This document shows positions 45,465 through 55,046 of a stretch of 64,000 nt of DNA, one piece after another. The notes under the pieces were generated by a model. The model saw only the letters and a program-made list of their open reading frames with translations, was not told the DNA's origin and ran no database searches. Source of the DNA: Triatoma infestans (taxonomy: Eukaryota > Arthropoda > Insecta > Hemiptera > Reduviidae); contig JAAEAF010002633.1 of NCBI GenBank assembly GCA_011037195.1, positions 48,054 to 112,053 of the forward strand, in the 5' to 3' direction. How positions within the stretch are numbered: the first letter of the stretch is position 1; the number at the start of each line of letters is the position of its first letter. A program made the position numbers and the translations under genes.

Positions 45465-46183
45465 GTGTGATTGCTAACGTCCCACCAATTATGCTTATCT
45501 TGAAAGAAAAAGACATGCTGTACAGGTATGAAAATGATCTTATCCAAGATGCTGCTTTTCATGTAGATCACCCTATTGAGTGTACTCAATGGCAACATCC
45601 GGGGAAGCAACTTGTTATTAAAGAAGGTGGTTTTCAATCAGAGAATATCCTAACCATTTACACTGATGGTAGCAAAAGCTTTGATGCAGTTGGATGTGCC
45701 TTTATTGTGTTATACCAAGGAGTTTTTCCCCAATATAGTTAGCCGAAGGACAAGTCCGCTTCATAAACTATACTTCTACACGGTGGAGAAGGGTCTAGAA
45801 GGTTATAAGATTGTTCTAGAAAGGGCTAGAGCGCGCCGCCAGCGCTTCCTAGCGGCCACTAGGAGAACTTGAGGTACCTGCTTTCTCTCCTAGATGGCAT
45901 CAGTGGCTGCGTTACACTACTCAGGCTCTGAGTGGCCATGGAAAGAACCGAGACTACTTGCACAGATTTAAAATAATGGCTGACCCCTCAAGCCATTGCG
46001 ATTATCAGTCACCTCAAACTTGGCGCCACATCATTCTACAATGTCCTCTATTTGAACCAACCACAAAGAGCGGAATTGGTGCAGTTTTGTATCTTACAGG
46101 AGATATCTTGGCCAGTTACAGATTTTGGTTTGTTGGTATAAAAACAATTATGTGCTCAGTTTATAAAATTTCTAAAAAATATT
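45465..46183 (+). pseudogene. non-LTR retrotransposon RNase H region, third family, interrupted by an LTR
   Basis: The frame 45467-45740 carries VPPIMLILKEKD (region between RT and RNase H) and then LTIYTDGSKS and VGCAFIV (start of RNase H; first catalytic Asp in YTDGS). The reading is cut at about 45745 by LTR sequence and resumes at 45917 with ALSGHGKNRDYLHRF. It then has CDYQSPQTWRHIILQCPLF, the C-terminal cysteine/histidine motif known from R1/I-type ORF2 proteins. The remaining RNase H motifs (Glu, Asp, His) are missing between the two parts, so a deletion accompanied the LTR insertion. Confidence 0.75.
45760..45916 (-). mobile_element. solo LTR family B, partial copy
   Basis: Ends CAGTGGCTGCGTTACA exactly as at 51648 and shares GAAGGGTCTAGAAGG, TTCTAGAAAGGGCTAGAGCGC and CCTAGATGGCATCAG. 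Only the U3 side is present. It lies within the non-LTR fragment, so it is younger than that fragment. Confidence 0.7.
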
Positions 46184-46376
46184 GATTTTCAACTACTGTA
46201 ATTATTATTTTTAGTAACAATATTATTTTATATTTTCAAAGTTTCACTACTACCTTATTATAGTTAACAGTTTGATGTATTATAGAAGTGTTATTATCTT
46301 ATTTTCATCCAATAGAATTTAAACAATAAATACAATGTTTTATATATTTACAAATAATAAGTTGTAGATATACATG

Positions 46377-47325
46377 TACGAGGCATGTCCAGTAAGTAAG
46401 GGTACTTAGGCTCTCACGCCCGGAGGGATTTTGTTTTCGACATGTTGGCTACACTATCGTGTAGCCTGATTCCTCCCCTCCGCAACGAGACCGGTTCGAG
46501 GTTAGTACGTTGAGAACTGTCGACGCGACAATATGTTTCGTGAAAAATGTCAATCCAATCTTCCGTCAAGTGTGAAATACGCGGGCGTCATCCGTTATCT
46601 CGTTTGGAAGGGAAAACCTCTGGTTGAGGTTTATAATGAGGTAAAAACTGCATATGGTGACAAAGCTATGAATCGTACGAGTGTGTTCAAGTGTGGTGTC
46701 GCGAGTTTAAAAACGGTCTTACGTCTGTGCATGATGATCAAAACCACAATTTCAGCGAAGAAAATCATGGCATCCGTGTTTTGGGACTGTCAAGGCATAA
46801 TTTTAATTGAATATATGCCTCAAGGGGAGACCATCAACTCTGCAAGATACTGTGAGACCCTAAAAAAATTGCGGAGGGCGATTCAGAACAAAAGGAGAGG
46901 CATGCTGACAAAGGGAGTCTGCCTGCGCACGACAATGCCAGACCAAACACGGCCAACGCCACGAAGGAGCTTGCCTCGTTTAAATGGGATGTCCTGAACC
47001 ATCCCGCGCATTCCCCTGACCTAGCACCTTCAGATTACTATCTCTTTACCTCCCTGAAGCTGCACATGGGTGGAAAAAGGTTTTCAACCGACGAGGAGGA
47101 GAAAGGGAAGGTGGAGAAGTGGACGAAGGGGTTGGCGGGAAACTACTTCGAGGAAGGTATCAAAAAATTAATACCCCGGTTCACCACCTGCATTGAGAGG
47201 AATGGTGACTATGTCGAAAAATAGCTTACATATGTACTAATGTAACCAGGTAATTTTTTTGTTCAAATAAAAATTTTTGTAACCTACAAAAATTCAGTAC
47301 ACTTACTTACTGGACATGCCGCGTA
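46377..47325 (+). mobile_element. mariner (family 2), internally deleted copy
   Basis: Terminal repeats of about 27 bases (left CGAGGCATGTCCAGTAAGTA, right its inverse with two changes) are bordered by TA on both sides (46377-46378, 47324-47325). From ATG 46533 the reading follows a transposase N-terminus (VKYAGVIRYLVWKGKP, then VYNEVKTAYGD). It jumps at about 46735 to a late segment (ISAKKIMASVFWDCQG). The first catalytic Asp region is thus deleted. After a frameshift near 46915, HDNARPN (second Asp) and HSPDLAPSDYYLF (third Asp) are readable in one frame that ends at TAG 47222-47224. Not autonomous. Sequence and ends differ clearly from family 1. Confidence 0.9.
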
Positions 47326-47380
47326 ATATAATTTATGGAGCATGTATTAAATAAACTCCCTGGCGTTAAGGTTATTCTCG

Positions 47381-47388
<8 letters not shown>

Positions 47389-47418
<30 letters not shown>
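47389..47418. repeat. CA microsatellite (right of the nested insertion)
   Basis: Resumes the CA run interrupted at 45384. Confidence 0.85.
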
Positions 47419-47424
<6 letters not shown>

Positions 47425-47557
47425 AACCATTTTCTAAAAACCACATTTTTGGACTCAGGGGACATCAAAACGGATATTTCCGTTTTTCCGAAACTCGATA
47501 TTCGTTAATTTGACACGATTACAATACTTCCTATTACTAGGAGTAAGAGAAAGTAAA

Positions 47558-47936
47558 TAAAAAAAAAAGGGAGATTCCACTCAATGGAGGAAGTACTCCC
47601 TTGTAATTTTAATTTATTTTCAGAGAAACGGAAGCTTAATTATTGAGGAATCAATTTTTGTATCGTGCTACTTTAATTTCAATTAACAAGCTAATACCTA
47701 ATTAATGAACTTGACCAAATTAAAAATTAATGAATAAACTTTTCTTTTCTATTTATTTTTTTTTACGATTATTGAAAGAGTAATTAGTCAAAGTATGAAT
47801 TTTTCATATGTTTTCCCTTCTTGAATTTTTATTTTATTTTTGGAGTTGCCACAGCTCCATACGACCTAATTTATCATTTGTCTCATCTATACAATACAAG
47901 ATGGAAGAAAGGTTACCAAGAAAAAAAAGAAGACTT
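47558..47936. other. nothing recognised
   Basis: AT-rich sequence. The frame starting at 47821 continues into the hammerhead palindrome and is not taken as a gene. Confidence 0.4.
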
Positions 47937-48001
47937 CTGGTATTTTATCCGTCGTAGCATGCATATTTATTGTGGTGGCCGGTTCCGCAGAGCTGGAAAG
48001 C

Positions 48002-48022
48002 TTTCGCCCATCTTCAGGATGC
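48002..48022 (-). ncRNA. hammerhead ribozyme motif, truncated
   Basis: Minus strand GCATCCTGAAGATGGGCGAA is followed by AGC instead of the rest of stem II, the GAAA box and the cleavage site, so a deletion has removed half of the motif. Confidence 0.5.
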
Positions 48023-48148
48023 GTTTTTCAGACAGTATGACAACACAGACTTGCACAGGGCAAACTTGTGCCCTGTGCACACTCACTGAGTGTGTAAACT
48101 AAGGTCCCGCACTGTGGCAAGTCTGTGTGTCACACTGGCCTGAAAAAC

Positions 48149-48190
48149 GCATCCTTACGATGGGCGAACGCCCGAAACTGATCGATGACC
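48149..48190 (+). ncRNA. hammerhead ribozyme motif, mutated first box
   Basis: CATC, CTTACGA (usual CTGAAGA), stem II GGGC-GAAC-GCCC, GAAACTGATC, GATG. Stem I and stem II and GAAA remain. The change in the first box should abolish cleavage. Confidence 0.5.
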
Positions 48191-48249
48191 ACAAAATGAC
48201 GCAGCTAACACCACGGAAATGTATCTGAAGCATAGCATATGATATGTCC

Positions 48250-48290
48250 TCCTGACCGGTTTCGATTTTCATCCATCGTCAGAGTAAAAT
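48250..48290 (-). ncRNA. hammerhead ribozyme motif, CTGACGA family (left of pair)
   Basis: Minus strand: CTGACGATGGATGAAAATC, then GAAACCGGTC, then AGG. Boxes are intact. One C of stem II has been lost compared with the mate at 48368-48408. Confidence 0.6.
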
Positions 48291-48367
48291 TCACGCAAGT
48301 TGTTAGAGAACGTTCAAATACAGAAACATTACGCTGAAGTGAACTCTCTACCCGAACTTGGTGAATT

Positions 48368-48408
48368 TTACTCTGACGATGGATGAAAATCCGAAACCGG
48401 TCAGGAAG
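48368..48408 (+). ncRNA. hammerhead ribozyme motif, CTGACGA family (right of pair)
   Basis: CTGACGA, hairpin GGAT-GAAA-ATCC, C, GAAA, then self-complementary ACCGGT with the GTC triplet, then AGG. Both conserved boxes and a perfect four-pair stem II with a GAAA loop are present. Stem I (ACT with AGG) is weak. Confidence 0.65.
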
Positions 48409-48442
48409 GAAATAAATATCCATGCTACGCCGGATAAAATAC

Positions 48443-48920
48443 CATATGTTACCCAGCATTGGGGATCCTTCCATATATTCAACAGAAGGGAGACTTGCTT
48501 TAAAAATATATAATTGATTTTTAAATGATGTGGAGGTTTTTACATTATAAGTGACAGAAGATGAAGAACATAAGACTAACAGGGCAAGCAGAAAGCTTTA
48601 TTATGGAAGAAATATCCACAATAGACCTCTAAATGTAGGAGGCAGTGAAATGAAACCCTTCCCTTCCCTTTTGTCAATCTTATCTATGAAAGAAATATCG
48701 TGTGAAATGTTCGTTCACAAACTAGCAGTAAATATCAGAATGCTATAGAAAAATTGCTAGTATTACATTATAGAGGTGAAATTACATATATTTACCGGCC
48801 AGCGCCATTTAGATCTTAGCAAAGCATTTTTAAATTTTATTTAACTCATAGGTTTCCCAGAGATTCGCACTTAACAGTTAATTGATTTTTTTTGCAAATT
48901 TAGAATTGTAGCAATGACTT
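48443..48920. other. nothing recognised
   Basis: No supported feature; a 65-codon plus frame (48551-48748) has no recognised family. Confidence 0.4.
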
Positions 48921-48923
48921 TTT

Positions 48924-49942
48924 ACTTTCTCTTACTCCTAGTAAAGAGGAAGTATTGTAATCGTGTCAAATTTTCGATATCGAGTTTTCACCGGAAATAT
49001 CCGTTTTGAGCTCTCCTGACTCCAAAAAAGTGGTTTTACAAGTCTTGTGGTTGTGTGTGTGATTGTGTGTTGTTGTGTGGTGTGTGTGTGAACAGCATAC
49101 GACATTCAAAACAAAACCTAGAAAGGTGAAACTTGACTAGGTACTTTTAGGTATCTACCACGGGATCTCACGTGCTTTATCTGTTCATCAAATTCCTCAA
49201 CGGAGTCACTACTTTAATCGTTGGTACTTTTTACTTTTTTGCGATTTTCTCGAAAATGGCTCCGACGATTTTTTTCAAACTTGGTATATCAACTTGGTAT
49301 AGCAACAGCTACAACTTTTATTTGAAACATTTCTCTGGAAAAATTCATTTAAGGGCATTTATGGGGGAGAGGTGGGGTGAGATTTTCATTTAAAGTGCTA
49401 TTTCAGTTTATTAGAACAATTCTGTCATCTTAATAATGTTAATTAGAATTAAATATATTGTTGAAATTCCGAGTTTGAAAGAAAAATCGGATAACCGGAA
49501 GTGCGTTTGTTTTAACACTTTACTAAATGATTTTTTTTCACTTTTTCCGTGATTTTCTCAAAAATGGCTCCGACAATTTTCTTGAAATTTCGTATATAAA
49601 TTAAAAATGCAAACATCTACATCTTTTATTAATAAGATATTTCTCTGGAAAAATTCATTTAAGGGCAGTTTTTGGGGATAGGTGAGGTTACAGCTTCCTC
49701 TAAAGTGGTATCATAGTTGATTATACAATTCTATCATCCAAACAAAAATTAATTAGAAATAAAAAAATGGCCAAAATTCCAAGTTTTAAAAAAATTAGTA
49801 GGCCGGAAGTGCGCTTTTACTGAACAGTTTTTTTCAGTTTTCGATGAATCTCGTTATATTTGGTACGCAAAATATAACATTTGTTAATTATAATTTTGAG
49901 AACAGGAGTAAGAGATAGTTGTGTGAGTGTTTCACAGCAGAT
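48924..49942 (-). mobile_element. family A, full-length copy
   Basis: About 1,019 bases from ACTTTCTCTTACTCC with the adjoining hairpin (CTCCTAGTAAAGAGG, slightly changed) through a GT microsatellite (49045-49090) to GTGTGAGTGTTTCACAGCAGAT. All internal blocks seen in 5416-6420 occur in the same order (GGCTCCGACGATTTTT twice, GCGTTTGTTTTAACACTTTA, GCGCTTTTACTGAACAG). Confidence 0.8.
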
Positions 49943-49989
49943 TTTTTTTTTTATAATATAGCATGAGTGGTAGAACCGTACATTTATTA

Positions 49990-50200
49990 AAGTGGCACTT
50001 TAGACGAAAATTTATCGCCAAGAATTCCCCCTACAAAAAAGCAATGAATGTAAAAATGACTCAAAAAAAAAAATAATAGATATTTATGTACGTTGATAGT
50101 ATACGAAGTATCATTGCGCGAAATCTTCGTGTGCTTAGAGAAATAGCGTAAATAGCGTAAAAGTATATAAACGAAATACTGACCTTCCCTAGTTTACACA

Positions 50201-50244
<44 letters not shown>

Positions 50245-50447
50245 ATAGTAGTATACTTAGACAGAATATCAAGCTTCCTGTAAATGTTTGTTGTTGCGAT
50301 ATTTTGTTCGCAAAGACAATTCGCTAAAAACATTTATTTAATTTTTTTCATAATCTGGACATCTCAAAACATGTAATAATTCCGATGTAAACTCAATTTC
50401 GAAACTTTGACATGAGCGCAACACTTACAAGGATTAATAGAAAGTAA
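49990..50447 (+). mobile_element. family A, variant subfamily copy
   Basis: GTGGCACTTTAGACGAAAAT, a CA microsatellite (50192-50240), the GATATTTTGTTCGCAAAGAC block and a 3' end (CTCAATTTCGAAACTTTGACATG, ATTAATAGAAAGTAAA). It shares the variant block with 29000-29430. Head to head with 48924-49942, 5' end missing. Confidence 0.65.
50192..50240. repeat. CA microsatellite
   Basis: CA run in the variant family A copy; one ATA interruption. Confidence 0.85.
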
Positions 50448-51246
50448 AACACTTTAAGGAACATATAGATGAACAATTAATTATCCACTGAACGTAGGAT
50501 TCTCGATTACTTTTACAGTCGTTCACAAACCTGATTGATACTGTCGAACCCCTTTCCAGATTAGTAATTTCGTGTCCTTCACAGAACCTTTTAAGATGTC
50601 ATGGTTTTTTTGTAGTAAATATGACTTTAGCACTAATTTAACTTATGACTAAGTTTTACAATATTGAATCTAACTGAACGATATTTTTGAACTGGCTAGA
50701 AACAGTCCTAAAAAGTGGGTTACTAAATTCAATACACATTTAGCTAATCGCACAAACTTTGGGTGGTGAACAATTTTTTTTTTTTTTGTGTGTGGTAATG
50801 GCTGACTTTGTAGTACACGTCCATTTATTTCTGTTAATTGCGACTGGCAGTGATATTATACGTTGTAAAAAGTAGTCAGGAAGTTAGTATTTGAAGCCGA
50901 CAGGAAATTAGTATCTTTAAAAATATATATATTTTTTTGAAGGAGATTCTAACATACGTAGATAGCAGTTAATAATAGTTCAATAATTTTACAAATTTTT
51001 AATATTATTTTTCAAGTAAAATAAAAATTGTTACCTCGAAATTGTCCTCATAAACGAGGGTAGGACCTAGGATTTTTCAGGATTTAGGGAATTTATGTGC
51101 CACATTCAAATTTAGAAAAATTTTTCCAAAAAAATTCTTTTTTAGAAAGTTGTGGAAGAATCCATGTCAGTTTTATTCAAAATTAAACTGCGCTATAAGC
51201 TTTTGTTGATGGGGAAAGAATTGGCAGCCGCATAGGTCATATATAT
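50448..51246. other. nothing recognised
   Basis: AT-rich sequence, no supported gene. Confidence 0.45.
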
Positions 51247-51248
51247 AT

Positions 51249-51648
51249 TGTAACGTTTTTCCCTCTAAACTAGTTACTGCAACTAGTTCTAAGTGGGTTC
51301 GTTTAGATAAAATACTCTAAACATCAATAAGACAAACACCAATTTATTGTTTTACACAATAAATTACAAATACAACACTTAATAATAATTAATTCACAGT
51401 TTAAACCAACAAAAGTTCTCTTTGTTCACTTTTTTATACACTTTTCACAAACGCACACTTCGTTTGTAACAAGAATCTCTGTAAACTCCCGCTGTGATCC
51501 CCACTATTCATACCTGTGGAGAAGGGTTTAGAAGGTTATAAAATTGTTCTAGAAAGGGCTAGAGCGCCCGCTAGCGCTTACTAGCGGCCATTAGGAGAAC
51601 TTGAGGTACCTGCTTTCTCTCCTAGATGGCATCAGTGGCTGCGTTACA
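51249..51648 (-). mobile_element. solo LTR family B, complete copy
   Basis: Exactly 400 bases bounded by TGTAACG and CGTTACA (short inverted ends, TG..CA). On the minus strand: U3 with TTCTAGAACAATTTTATAACC (degraded heat-shock pentamers), a TATGAATAG remnant of the TATAAATAG box, a GAGTTT initiator region, then CAATAAATTGGTG with an AATAAA signal. No clear 4-6 base target duplication was seen; both flanks are TA or A repeats. Internal genes are lost. Confidence 0.72.
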
Positions 51649-51700
51649 AAAAAAAATATATATATAACCCCTACTACCTTTTTTATGACAAGCCCAAGTA

Positions 51701-51753
51701 AACGTTCATAGACATTGCAATTTTAATGAAGATTTGTAATGTCTATGAACGTT
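51701..51753. repeat. 16-bp perfect inverted repeat (hairpin)
   Basis: AACGTTCATAGACATT (51701-51716) is repeated inverted at 51738-51753, with 21 bases between. It could be a small palindrome, a MITE core or a short RNA hairpin; no further clue. Confidence 0.6.
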
Positions 51754-51919
51754 GGGAGGGGGGAGGGACCATTAGATTCTAAAAGCAAAGTTCTGGTTTC
51801 AGATGCTACAAATCCCTGTAAATGTTTATTTAATCTAATTTACAACAGATCTCCTAATCCAAGATTCGAGTTGCATTAGGAACTAATTGTATTGATCTGC
51901 TAACCAGACCAATATTAAC

Positions 51920-52080
51920 TTAAGAAGCACTTGGAACCATCCACCGAATTGTCAAAGGAAGGAAATAGGATTTGTCAGACTGGGAAAAAATCCTGTCCTT
52001 ATCAAGAGTGGTGGTCGTCGGAAGGTTGGGGTATTAGTTAAAGCTAGATTACAATGGCTGGGGGCGAGATTACAACTGTA
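51920..52080 (+). pseudogene. possible Tc1-like transposase N-terminal scrap
   Basis: In one frame GTIHRIVKGRK (51926-51970) resembles the second helix of a Tc1-type DNA-binding domain. About 50 bases on, SGGRRKVGVLVKARLQ resembles the basic linker that follows. Frames differ, no ends or catalytic motif, so only a tentative call. Confidence 0.25.
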
Positions 52081-52329
52081 ATGAGAGTTAATCACGAGAG
52101 AGAGCGCGCTACAAAGTAGAACTTTTACGTCTTACTTGAAGTAACCATTCCAATTTTTGTCCTTCTAACGATCAAACTAGCTCAATATATAAAACAGAAA
52201 TATGTCAAAAAAAAAAAAAAATATTGTGATCGCTCATATATACTTCAGTTACTCTTGTTAATTACAATGTAAAATGTTCTTGAAACTTCAAATTTTGGCT
52301 CATTTGTTCTAACATATAAACTCAAAACG

Positions 52330-52695
52330 CTATTCTTTAAATTTACACTTCCGGTTAACCGATTTTCATCAAATTTGGAAATTTAGCAATGTTGGTAATT
52401 GTAAATTAATATTATATTAAATAAGTAGTAGTAAAATCGTACTTCCGGTTGATGGATTTTGTTCGAACTGCATAGGAACTTCCTGCGATTTTTCGTTTTT
52501 GGGCTATTTTATTTTCTCTCTCTATCACTCTCTCTCTCTCGCACATACCACAAACACACACACACACACACACACAATACCGCTAAAAACAATTTTTTCC
52601 TTAATCAGGTGACCACAAAACAGATATTTCTAGTGAAAATACAATTACGAAAATATCACACGATATTTCTTACCAAGCAGTAAAGGAAAGTGAAA
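52330..52695 (+). mobile_element. family A 3' half
   Basis: ACTTCCGGTTAACCGATTTTC, TCGTACTTCCGGTTGATGG, CTGCGATTTTTCGTTTTTGGGC, a CT and CA microsatellite (52516-52577) and a diverged 3' end (GAAAATATCACACGATATTTC, AGTAAAGGAAAGTGAAA). Confidence 0.65.
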
Positions 52696-53740
52696 AAATG
52701 ATAAAAACAAATCGTATATCCCAACTGCCACATAGTTAGTGTGGGATTATAAATATTCGCCAGACAGACATCTTTAACAGGATAATAAATTTTATACAAT
52801 AGTTTGAAAAAAAAAAAAAAAAAAACTAATGAAATGCCAAATAGAGATTAATTTACAAACTAGGAACATACATAAATTAAATAAGTTTTTCTTTTGCAAA
52901 AGTAATGTAATTAAATTGCATGCTTTTGATTAATTGCCTTATTCACTATAATGTAGTTTGTATTAATTTTACTGATAGGTATTTCAAACTGCATGACCTA
53001 ATTTGGTCAACTATAAATGACTACCAGTATCAACACAACATATTATCTCAGTGTCAAAATCAATAACCAAGTTTAAATGCAACATTCTTGCCATACAATT
53101 ATTGAAAGTTTAAATGAATTGCGCTGGCGCTGAAAAGATGGGGGTATATTCATTTATTATGTATAAACACATATCTGGATAGATAAAATGCATTATTTAA
53201 TAAACTTTTATATAAAATGGACATTGGCGGGACAGCTTATTATGACAACATCTAATCTTGAAAGAATAAGTTATTTACTGAGTTGTTTCTCTTGTTCGTC
53301 TGCTAAGGATTTGCAAAAGGAACGCAATTTTTCTCTTTCAGATCTCTTACTCTCTGAGTGTGTGTGTTGTTTTTTTTTTTTAATTTTCCATCATGCACCG
53401 CTCAAAGAGCACTACATGAAATTTACAAAATTACATAATACATAATAGTATAGCGCATTAAAACATTAAAAGTAGGTACATGGCTATGAGTATATCTGTA
53501 AATTAATTCACTCTAAACATTAACAATTTTCTCCATCAACACTATCAGTAAATAAATATCAATTACATGGTAAATCTCTCTTGAAAGTTGCTATTATGTT
53601 TCACCTATGTTGCACTAAATAAAGGTATTATTATTTTTAATTTTTAATTAATTAATTTTTTTTTTTTTTGAGTCATTAAGAAATTTGAATATATCATTAA
53701 TAAATTTCATAAAATATTTAAAGAATTCAGGTTGAAGCAG
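52696..53740. other. nothing recognised
   Basis: AT-rich sequence; an A run at 52810-52825. No supported gene. Confidence 0.45.
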
Positions 53741-53744
53741 TAGC

Positions 53745-54415
53745 GACTTGCTAGGAGGCCAACCTCCTGACTGGTTAGTTATACGTTTCATTAGATCTGC
53801 CCTCTAAGGAAGCAAGCAGGAACAGTCCCATAGGAGATGATCCACCGTCTGAGCTCAGAGCTAATCACACGAGCAGGCCGGGGATGTGAAAACATCGAAT
53901 CTACGTAGATACGCTACCATTTTCCCATGCCCCGAAAGCGACTGGGTTAGCCGATAAGTAATTCTACAATGTTGTAGTTCAAGGCGAGATGATACTGAAG
54001 GGAAGAACTCCCTTGTCAATACACCGGTAACAGAATTACTCCGAAGTTGTTCCCAAGCTCCAACGCTGCGCTGATGAGCCCACAATTTAAGGGATGACTT
54101 CGGGAAGTTGTTAACTGATTGGTAAATCCCTAGCTTTTGAAGCTGCCTTTGCCATTTCTTCTGCTTTTTCATTGCCAATTTAAACCCACATGGGCTTTCA
54201 CCCAAGAGATGTGTGTGTGTGTGACCATGTCTGTATGGATAACTGGATGCCTTCTATCCTTCTGACCTCTTTCCTCTTTACAAATTACTTGACAAAGTTT
54301 ATCTTGCGTGAATGTTTTCTTTTGAAGACCCTGTAGTTTTTCAGAACCCAGTTTTCTACGCCCCCTTTTGTGGATTAGAACACAGCGATTCACCATTATA
54401 TTTTTGTAATTGAAC
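53745..54415 (-). pseudogene. non-LTR retrotransposon ORF2 C-terminus, fourth family
   Basis: Minus-strand reading, 5' to 3': HISWVKAHVG (about 54208-54180; end of RNase H with the catalytic His, normally followed by GNE..AD). A frame change follows, then LAMKKQKK and GVLTREFFPSV. Next come TQSLSGHGKMVAYLRRF (about 53950-53900), then PACSCD and, after two stops, TVDHLLWDCSCLL (C..C, H, C motif). This is the classic order of the RNase H end and C-terminal motif in R1/I-type elements. Two frame changes and at least two stops. It differs from the elements at 11, 15, 21, 28 and 45 kb. Confidence 0.78.
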
Positions 54416-54760
54416 AATCTTTCTCAATAATATAACGAATAAATTTAACGAAGTTCAGATCATTGTTTACTAGATTTAGTCTCTCTTTGTTTTTCTTTGT
54501 ACTTTTCTTAAATAGGTATGCGATTTCTGATGCCTATAGAACAATATAATTCTATTAAAACCCAGAAATCACTTCCAAAAATTAAAATAGATGAACATGA
54601 CATGAAAGTTTACGTGTTCATTTTAAAGAATAATGCGCTGTTAACGCCAAACTTTTCTAAAAAAAGTATGCAATTATAAATTTTAACATTTCTGAAATTG
54701 CGCATTTCATTAGCTATAGTTTTTTTTCCCCCCCAAATGAATTTCAGGACTTAGTATTTA
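54416..54760. other. nothing recognised
   Basis: AT-rich spacer. Confidence 0.4.
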
Positions 54761-55012
54761 ATGAAAACTGGATTATGGCCTAGTTATATTAATTTTGGTT
54801 TAGTGAATCTCCCCTACAGTGGAAGTCCAAAGGTGGCAGCTCCACCAACACTAACTCGCCCAGGGGAAATATTCCTGATTACCCCTGATAACAATGAAAA
54901 AATCGACGAATATAGAGAAGAATGGCTAAGCTACGCAGAGATGATGGAGCTTTGGAGATTACCTTTTACCAGGCGTAGGAATGTAAAAGGAATGATTAAG
55001 GAATGTAATCAA
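54761..55012 (+). other. unrecognised open frame with coding-like composition
   Basis: Open from ATG 54761 to 55096, but the last part (from about 55012) is the 5' end of family A, so only some 80 codons could be original. An acceptor-like CTCCCCTACAG precedes GGAAGTCCAAAGGTGGC at about 54822. The translated middle (VAAPPTLTRPGEIFLITPD, then EYREEWLSYAEMMELWRLPF) is varied and not AT-driven. No family was recognised; a single exon or a fragment of an unknown element are both possible. Confidence 0.3.
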
Positions 55013-55013
55013 A

Positions 55014-55046
55014 TCTGGTGTGAAACACTCACACGAAATTCATTTA
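55014..55046 (+). mobile_element. family A 5'-end fragment
   Basis: ATCTGGTGTGAAACACTCAC, then ACGAAATTCATTTAC. Only the outer 5' tip is recognisable. Confidence 0.55.

Larger units (their letters stand above)
44763..47557 (+). mobile_element. family A copy split by a ~2-kb nested insertion
   Basis: The 5' two-thirds (44763-45384; TCTGGTGTGAAACACTCACAC, ACTTTCTCTTACTCC) breaks inside the CA microsatellite. The 3' third (47389-47557) resumes with CA repeats, AACCATTTTCTAAAAACCAC and the terminal hairpin CTATTACTAGGAGTAAGAG. Together the halves equal one full element. The interruption holds a non-LTR fragment, an LTR piece and a mariner. Confidence 0.75.
47937..48442. repeat. nested palindromes with two hammerhead families
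   Basis: The outermost inverted arms are TGGTATTTTATCCGTCGTAG at 47939-47972 and its complement at 48409-48442. Inside the left half lie a PLE-type arm (47975-48060) and its inverted mate (48090-48240). Inside the right half lie a second pair of arms at about 48251-48315 and 48340-48404. Four hammerhead-like motifs fall in these arms. Confidence 0.7.

Noticed and set aside
45296..45637. 113-codon minus-strand frame with a long C-V alternating stretch
   Set aside because: The stretch is translation of the CA microsatellite, and the rest crosses the junction between family A and the inserted non-LTR fragment.
4187..49942. Family A as a CRISPR-like or satellite array
   Set aside because: Copies are dispersed, in both orientations and of different lengths, with no regular spacers.
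51249..51648. Family B as a DNA transposon with TGTAACG terminal repeats
   Set aside because: The 7-base inverted ends alone would allow it, but the order TATA box, AATAAA signal and TG..CA ends on the minus strand fits an LTR better.
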